A stretch of DNA of 64,000 nucleotides from Candidatus Zemynaea palustris. GTDB taxonomy: Bacteria > Vulcanimicrobiota > Vulcanimicrobiia > Vulcanimicrobiales > Vulcanimicrobiaceae. Under the pieces are notes generated by a model. The model was not told the origin of the DNA. It searched no databases and saw only the letters and a program-made list of their open reading frames with translations. The position numbers and the translations under genes are program-made. Position 1 is the stretch's first letter. The number at the start of each line of letters is the position of its first letter. The stretch is taken from the NCBI GenBank assembly GCA_003134695.1, contig PLCB01000026.1, positions 134,045 to 198,044 on the forward strand, given 5' to 3'. Shown here piece by piece: positions 60,905 through 64,000 of this stretch.

Positions 60905-61334
60905 CCCCATTCTGACCGGCTTTGCCGGCGCACTTCGTGCAGCGGCCCACGATCGTCAAGCCGTAATCGACATCGCTAAACCCCTTGGTCGCGGCGATCT
61001 GCGCGGCGATCTCGGCGACGCCGTCGGCTTGGACGTTTTCAAGCGTGCGACAATTCGTGCAGAGCAGGTGATGGTGCTTGTCGAGGGCGGCCTCATAACG
61101 TGCCGCGCTGCCGCCGAACGAGAAGATCTGCACCAGACCGATCGCGCGCAAGATGTCGAGGGTTCGATAGATCGTCCCGAGGCTCACGGCCGGCAATTCG
61201 GTGCGCACCTTTTCGAGAATCGTCTCGGCCGAGAGGTGACCGCCGTCGCCAAGCGCGCGCAACACGGCGGCGCGCTGCTTGGTCAATCGGTAACGCGATT
61301 GCAGCAATCCGGCGTCGACGGTCTTAAGATCCAT
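60897..61334 (-). CDS. Fur/PerR-family metalloregulator
   Basis: A 145-residue repressor. The winged helix is RYRLTKQRAAVLRALGDGGHLSAETILEKVRTELPAVSLGTIYRTLDIL. The metal and dimer part has the histidine cluster DKHHHLLCTNCRTLENV and a second CxxC in GRCTKCAGKAG, the structural zinc site. The regulatory metal could be iron (Fur) or manganese/iron with peroxide sensing (PerR); this cannot be decided by eye. The gene is divergent from the secDF operon, with about 130 bp between. Confidence 0.9.
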   Translation of the reverse strand: MDLKTVDAGLLQSRYRLTKQRAAVLRALGDGGHLSAETILEKVRTELPAVSLGTIYRTLDILRAIGLVQIFSFGGSAARYEAALDKHHHLLCTNCRTLENVQADGVAEIAAQIAATKGFSDVDYGLTIVGRCTKCAGKAGQNGAN

Positions 61335-61388
61335 TGCCAGCGGCTCCCGAAGCGAAGAGGACCTGGGAGAAATGGCGCCACAATTGGT

Positions 61389-61416
61389 TTGACGGGGTAG
61401 GGCGACATGCTATAAT
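61389..61416 (+). promoter_or_regulatory. Sigma-70 type promoter of secDF
   Basis: TTGACG (61389-61394), 16 bases, TATAAT (61411-61416): one mismatch in the -35 and a perfect -10. The expected start is near 61423, about 40 bases before the secD ATG. Confidence 0.85.
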
Positions 61417-61463
61417 ACCCCGGTTCTCCCCTCCCCGGCGCTTCTTCGTACACTTCTTTATAT

Positions 61464-62738
61464 ATGTGGACACGTCTCAAGCCTTGGCTGAAAGGGGCCG
61501 CCGTTCTCGGGACGGCGGCGCTTTGTCTGTATTTGATCCTGCCGATTCAGAGCAAGATCAAGCTCGGCTTGGACCTGCAGGGAGGGGTGCGGGTGCTGCT
61601 TCAGCTCCACACCTCGGCCGAGATTCCGAAGATCACTCCCCAGGTCCAGGGCCAGGTCGAATTGGTGCTTCAGAACCGGATCAACGGCCTCGGCGTTTCG
61701 GAGCCGGTCATCACCCCGGTGGGCACCGACCGTATCTTGGTCGAGTTGCCGAACGTAAAGAATCCCGACGAAGCGGTGCGCCAGCTCAAAGACGTCGCGA
61801 AGCTCGACTTCAAGATCATGCCCGACGCCGTCGTTCAGCGCGCGACGCGCGACAAGAAATACGCCGACGACCCGAACGGCGCGTATAAGGATTCAGGCCC
61901 GGTCGTGTATTCGGGCGCCGATCTCAAAGGCGCGCAGGCCGCCTACGATCAGTCGAGTCAGCCGAAGATCGATTTTCAGACGAAGAAGCCGGCCGAGTTC
62001 GGACAAATGACGTCGGCCAACTTGCAAAAGTGGCTCGGCATCTTCCTCGACAAGAAGTACATGTCGGCCGCCGTCATCCAAGGCGTGATCACGAGCGAAG
62101 GTCAGATCACCGGCTCGTTCACGGAAGATGACGTAGTCCGTATCTCCAACGAACTCAACGCCGGCGCGCTCCCGGTTGCGGTGACCGTGATCGAGAACGA
62201 TACGATCGGTGCAATTCTCGGAAAAACCGATCTCCAGAAGTCGCTGGTGGCCTCGCTCATCGGGCTGACCCTCGTGTCGCTCTTCATGATCTTCGTCTAC
62301 CGGCTGCCGGGTTTCATGGCGGTTATCGCACTCATCGTCTACGTCCTGATGCTGCTCGGCTTGCTGGCCGGGGTGAAGGCGGTCTTGACGCTGCCCGGGA
62401 TCGCGGGTTTCGTGCTCTCGATCGGCATGGCGGTCGATGCCAACGTCCTGATCTTCGAACGGCTCAAGGAAGAGTTGTGGTCGGGGAAGAGTCTGCGCGC
62501 CTCGGTGCAGATCGGTTTCCGGCGCGCGTTCACCGCGGTCTTCGACAGCCACGTGACGACCATCGTCGGCGCGGGGGTGCTCTTCATGCTCGGGACCGGA
62601 ACGGTCAAAGGCTTCGCGTACACGTTGTTCTGGGGGACGGTCTTCTCGCTCGTGACCGCGGTCTTCATCACGCGCTACTTCATGGATGTCGTCGTCGAAA
62701 ACGATCTGGTTACGAACCACAAGGCATACGGGGTCTAA
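61464..62738 (+). CDS. secD: Protein translocase subunit SecD
   Basis: Proton-driven partner of SecYEG that pulls exported proteins out of the channel. The 424 residues have an N-terminal membrane helix, the GLDLQGGVRVLLQL motif, a shortened periplasmic P1 domain (to about residue 230), and five C-terminal helices with PGIAGFVLSIGMAVDANVLIFERLKEEL. The protein is about 190 residues shorter than E. coli SecD, which is common outside proteobacteria. secF follows with no gap. Confidence 0.95.
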   Translation: MWTRLKPWLKGAAVLGTAALCLYLILPIQSKIKLGLDLQGGVRVLLQLHTSAEIPKITPQVQGQVELVLQNRINGLGVSEPVITPVGTDRILVELPNVKNPDEAVRQLKDVAKLDFKIMPDAVVQRATRDKKYADDPNGAYKDSGPVVYSGADLKGAQAAYDQSSQPKIDFQTKKPAEFGQMTSANLQKWLGIFLDKKYMSAAVIQGVITSEGQITGSFTEDDVVRISNELNAGALPVAVTVIENDTIGAILGKTDLQKSLVASLIGLTLVSLFMIFVYRLPGFMAVIALIVYVLMLLGLLAGVKAVLTLPGIAGFVLSIGMAVDANVLIFERLKEELWSGKSLRASVQIGFRRAFTAVFDSHVTTIVGAGVLFMLGTGTVKGFAYTLFWGTVFSLVTAVFITRYFMDVVVENDLVTNHKAYGV

Positions 62739-64000
62739 ATGTTCTTCCGTAGGCTGAACTGGAACGTCGTCGGCTGGTTCAAGCTCGTCTCGGCGATCTC
62801 GTATACGATCATCGCCGCCGGCGCGATCATGATCGCGTACAACTGGTTCGCGCACGGCTACCCGATCAAACTCGGCCTGTCGTTTACCGGCGGTACCGAC
62901 GTTACGGTCAAGTTCAATCAGCCCGTGACGCCCGAGAAGATCAAAACGGCGCTGGCCACCGTGGGCGTGACCGACGCGCAGGTCAACACGCTGCAGAAGA
63001 CCGGCGAATTGGCGAGCGAGCGGTTCACGATCTCGACGCAGGTCGACTTCGGCGATCAGCCGGCCAAGGTGTGGAACGCCCTGAGCGCCGTCGCTCCCGT
63101 CGATCGCGGTCAGTCGCAGATCGAATCGGTCGGCCCCTCGCTCTCGCACGAGTACCTGATCAAGGCCCTCGAGGCGCTGGTCATCGCGATCAGCATCCAG
63201 TTCCTCTACATCGCCTTCCGTTTCGGCTGGAACTACATTTTCGGCCAAGTCGTCGTGATCGCGCTCGTGCGCGACGCGGCGATGATGATCGGCATCTACG
63301 CGCTGGCGCAGAAGCGCGCCGACGACGCCTTCCTCGCTGCGGTGCTGACCGTCATCGGCTACTCGGTCATGGACACGATCGTGATCCTCGATCGGATCCG
63401 CGAGAACGTCAAGCTCATGCCCAACGCGCCGTACGACAAGATCGTCAACTCTTCGATCTTGCAGACCATGACGCGCTCGTTCAACACGCTCGCAACCGTC
63501 GTGATCACGCTCGTCGCGCTGCTCGCCTTCGGCGGCGCCTCGCTGCAGAATTTCGCATTCGCATTGCTGGTCGGAATCTGCTCGGGAGGTTACCACTCGA
63601 TCTTCTACTCGGCGCCGTTGGTGTACGTGATGCGCGAGCGTGAGCAGCGCCGTACCGCAAAGCGCCGCACCCGGGAGCGTGCCGACGCCGAACGACCGCG
63701 CACGGTCGCCGAAGCGCGCGAACAGGCCGCGCGCGGGATGTCGCGCGATCAGATCTTGGCGGCGCGCCGCGAGCGCCGCGCGCGCGAGAAGACTTCCGGC
63801 CGGCCGACCGGCGGTCCGGCGCGATATCGCAAGAAATCGCAGCCCGGGGCGCCCATCGCGACGTCGCTCGAGGACGAACAGTTCTACGACGAATCGAGCG
63901 AGATGGATCCGCTCGACGCGCAGCGCGCCGGTCTTCACGACGCCGAGCTCGAACTCGGTCACGAAGAGATCCATTTCGATCTCGACGACGAACCAGAGAC
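62739..64000 (+). CDS. secF: Protein translocase subunit SecF with long C-terminal extension (partial)
   Basis: The frame from ATG at 62739 runs open to the window edge (420 codons). It shows FFRRLNWNVVGWFKLVSAISYTIIAAG, the IKLGLSFTGGTDVTVKF motif, VGPSLSHEYLIKALEALVIAIS and YSVMDTIVILDRIRENVKLM with the RSFNTLATVVITLVALLAFGG block. SecF is normally about 300 residues. Here a hydrophilic tail starts at about residue 300: first Arg-rich (REQRRTAKRRTRERAD), later acidic. The end of the protein is outside the window. Confidence 0.93.
   Translation, partial: MFFRRLNWNVVGWFKLVSAISYTIIAAGAIMIAYNWFAHGYPIKLGLSFTGGTDVTVKFNQPVTPEKIKTALATVGVTDAQVNTLQKTGELASERFTISTQVDFGDQPAKVWNALSAVAPVDRGQSQIESVGPSLSHEYLIKALEALVIAISIQFLYIAFRFGWNYIFGQVVVIALVRDAAMMIGIYALAQKRADDAFLAAVLTVIGYSVMDTIVILDRIRENVKLMPNAPYDKIVNSSILQTMTRSFNTLATVVITLVALLAFGGASLQNFAFALLVGICSGGYHSIFYSAPLVYVMREREQRRTAKRRTRERADAERPRTVAEAREQAARGMSRDQILAARRERRAREKTSGRPTGGPARYRKKSQPGAPIATSLEDEQFYDESSEMDPLDAQRAGLHDAELELGHEEIHFDLDDEPE

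Noticed and set aside
61893-63974. 693-residue open frame on the minus strand across secD-secF
   Set aside because: It is antisense to clearly homologous SecD and SecF, is highly charged with an Arg/Asp/His-rich composition, and reflects GC-rich codon structure.

Overview
The window is a gene-dense, GC-rich stretch (about 65% G+C by eye) of a bacterial chromosome. A TonB-dependent receptor, a lipoprotein, a flagellar-type basal-body and export locus, a PBP4-type peptidase and SecDF all indicate a cell with two membranes. The gene set, the many GTG and TTG starts and the short stop-start overlaps would fit an uncultured soil or rock lineage such as Candidatus Eremiobacterota/Vulcanimicrobiota (WPS-2). 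That placement is an inference from gene content and could not be checked. No rRNA, tRNA, CRISPR array, insertion sequence or prophage was found, and no gap between genes is longer than 300 bases.

Layout. 1-3 kb: the end of a multi-span membrane protein, a GSP17M-like stress protein, and a minus-strand ECF sigma / anti-sigma / membrane protein operon. 3-10.4 kb: kamD-kamE (lysine 5,6-aminomutase) coupled to a PBP4-type peptidase, then gmd-rmd (GDP-D-rhamnose), a membrane methyltransferase and a CDF metal exporter. 10.5-16 kb: thiolase, 3-hydroxyacyl-CoA dehydrogenase, acyl-CoA dehydrogenase and succinyl-CoA synthetase. 16-20 kb: one large TonB-dependent receptor. 20-25.3 kb: a Phd/VapC toxin-antitoxin pair with a palindromic operator, a divergent lexA / LysM SOS pair, an orphan PTS EIIC coupled to a YnbB-type lyase, and a PilZ protein. 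25.3-29.9 kb: FHA protein, panC, coaBC, coaX and dusB. 29.9-36.5 kb: class III aminotransferase, SRPBCC protein, an acyl-ACP-reductase-like protein, OsmC, a protein resembling those annotated quinate 5-dehydrogenase, and an amino acid permease. 36.5-43.8 kb: greA, lysS, a lipoprotein, hicAB, ssuABC behind a putative attenuator, truA, rplM and rpsI. 43.8-45.5 kb: a GAF-PAS nucleotide cyclase.

The most distinctive part is 45.7-60.9 kb. It is a reduced flagellar-type secretion locus in three blocks: flgB-like/flgC/fliE/fliF/fliH/fliI, then fliK-like/flgG/fliM-like/fliN/fliP, then fliQ/fliR/flhB/flhA. Between the blocks lie a two-lobed aspartyl protease and a diguanylate cyclase with metF. FliF ends in a domain resembling the middle domain of FliG, and no separate FliG, FliO, FliJ, hook, filament or stator gene is visible here. 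If the rest of the genome also lacks them, this would be a C-ring built directly onto the MS ring without the torque domain, hence a secretion device and not a motor. The three blocks share a promoter-like motif upstream. The window closes with fur and a secD-secF operon behind a strong sigma-70 type promoter; secF runs off the end.
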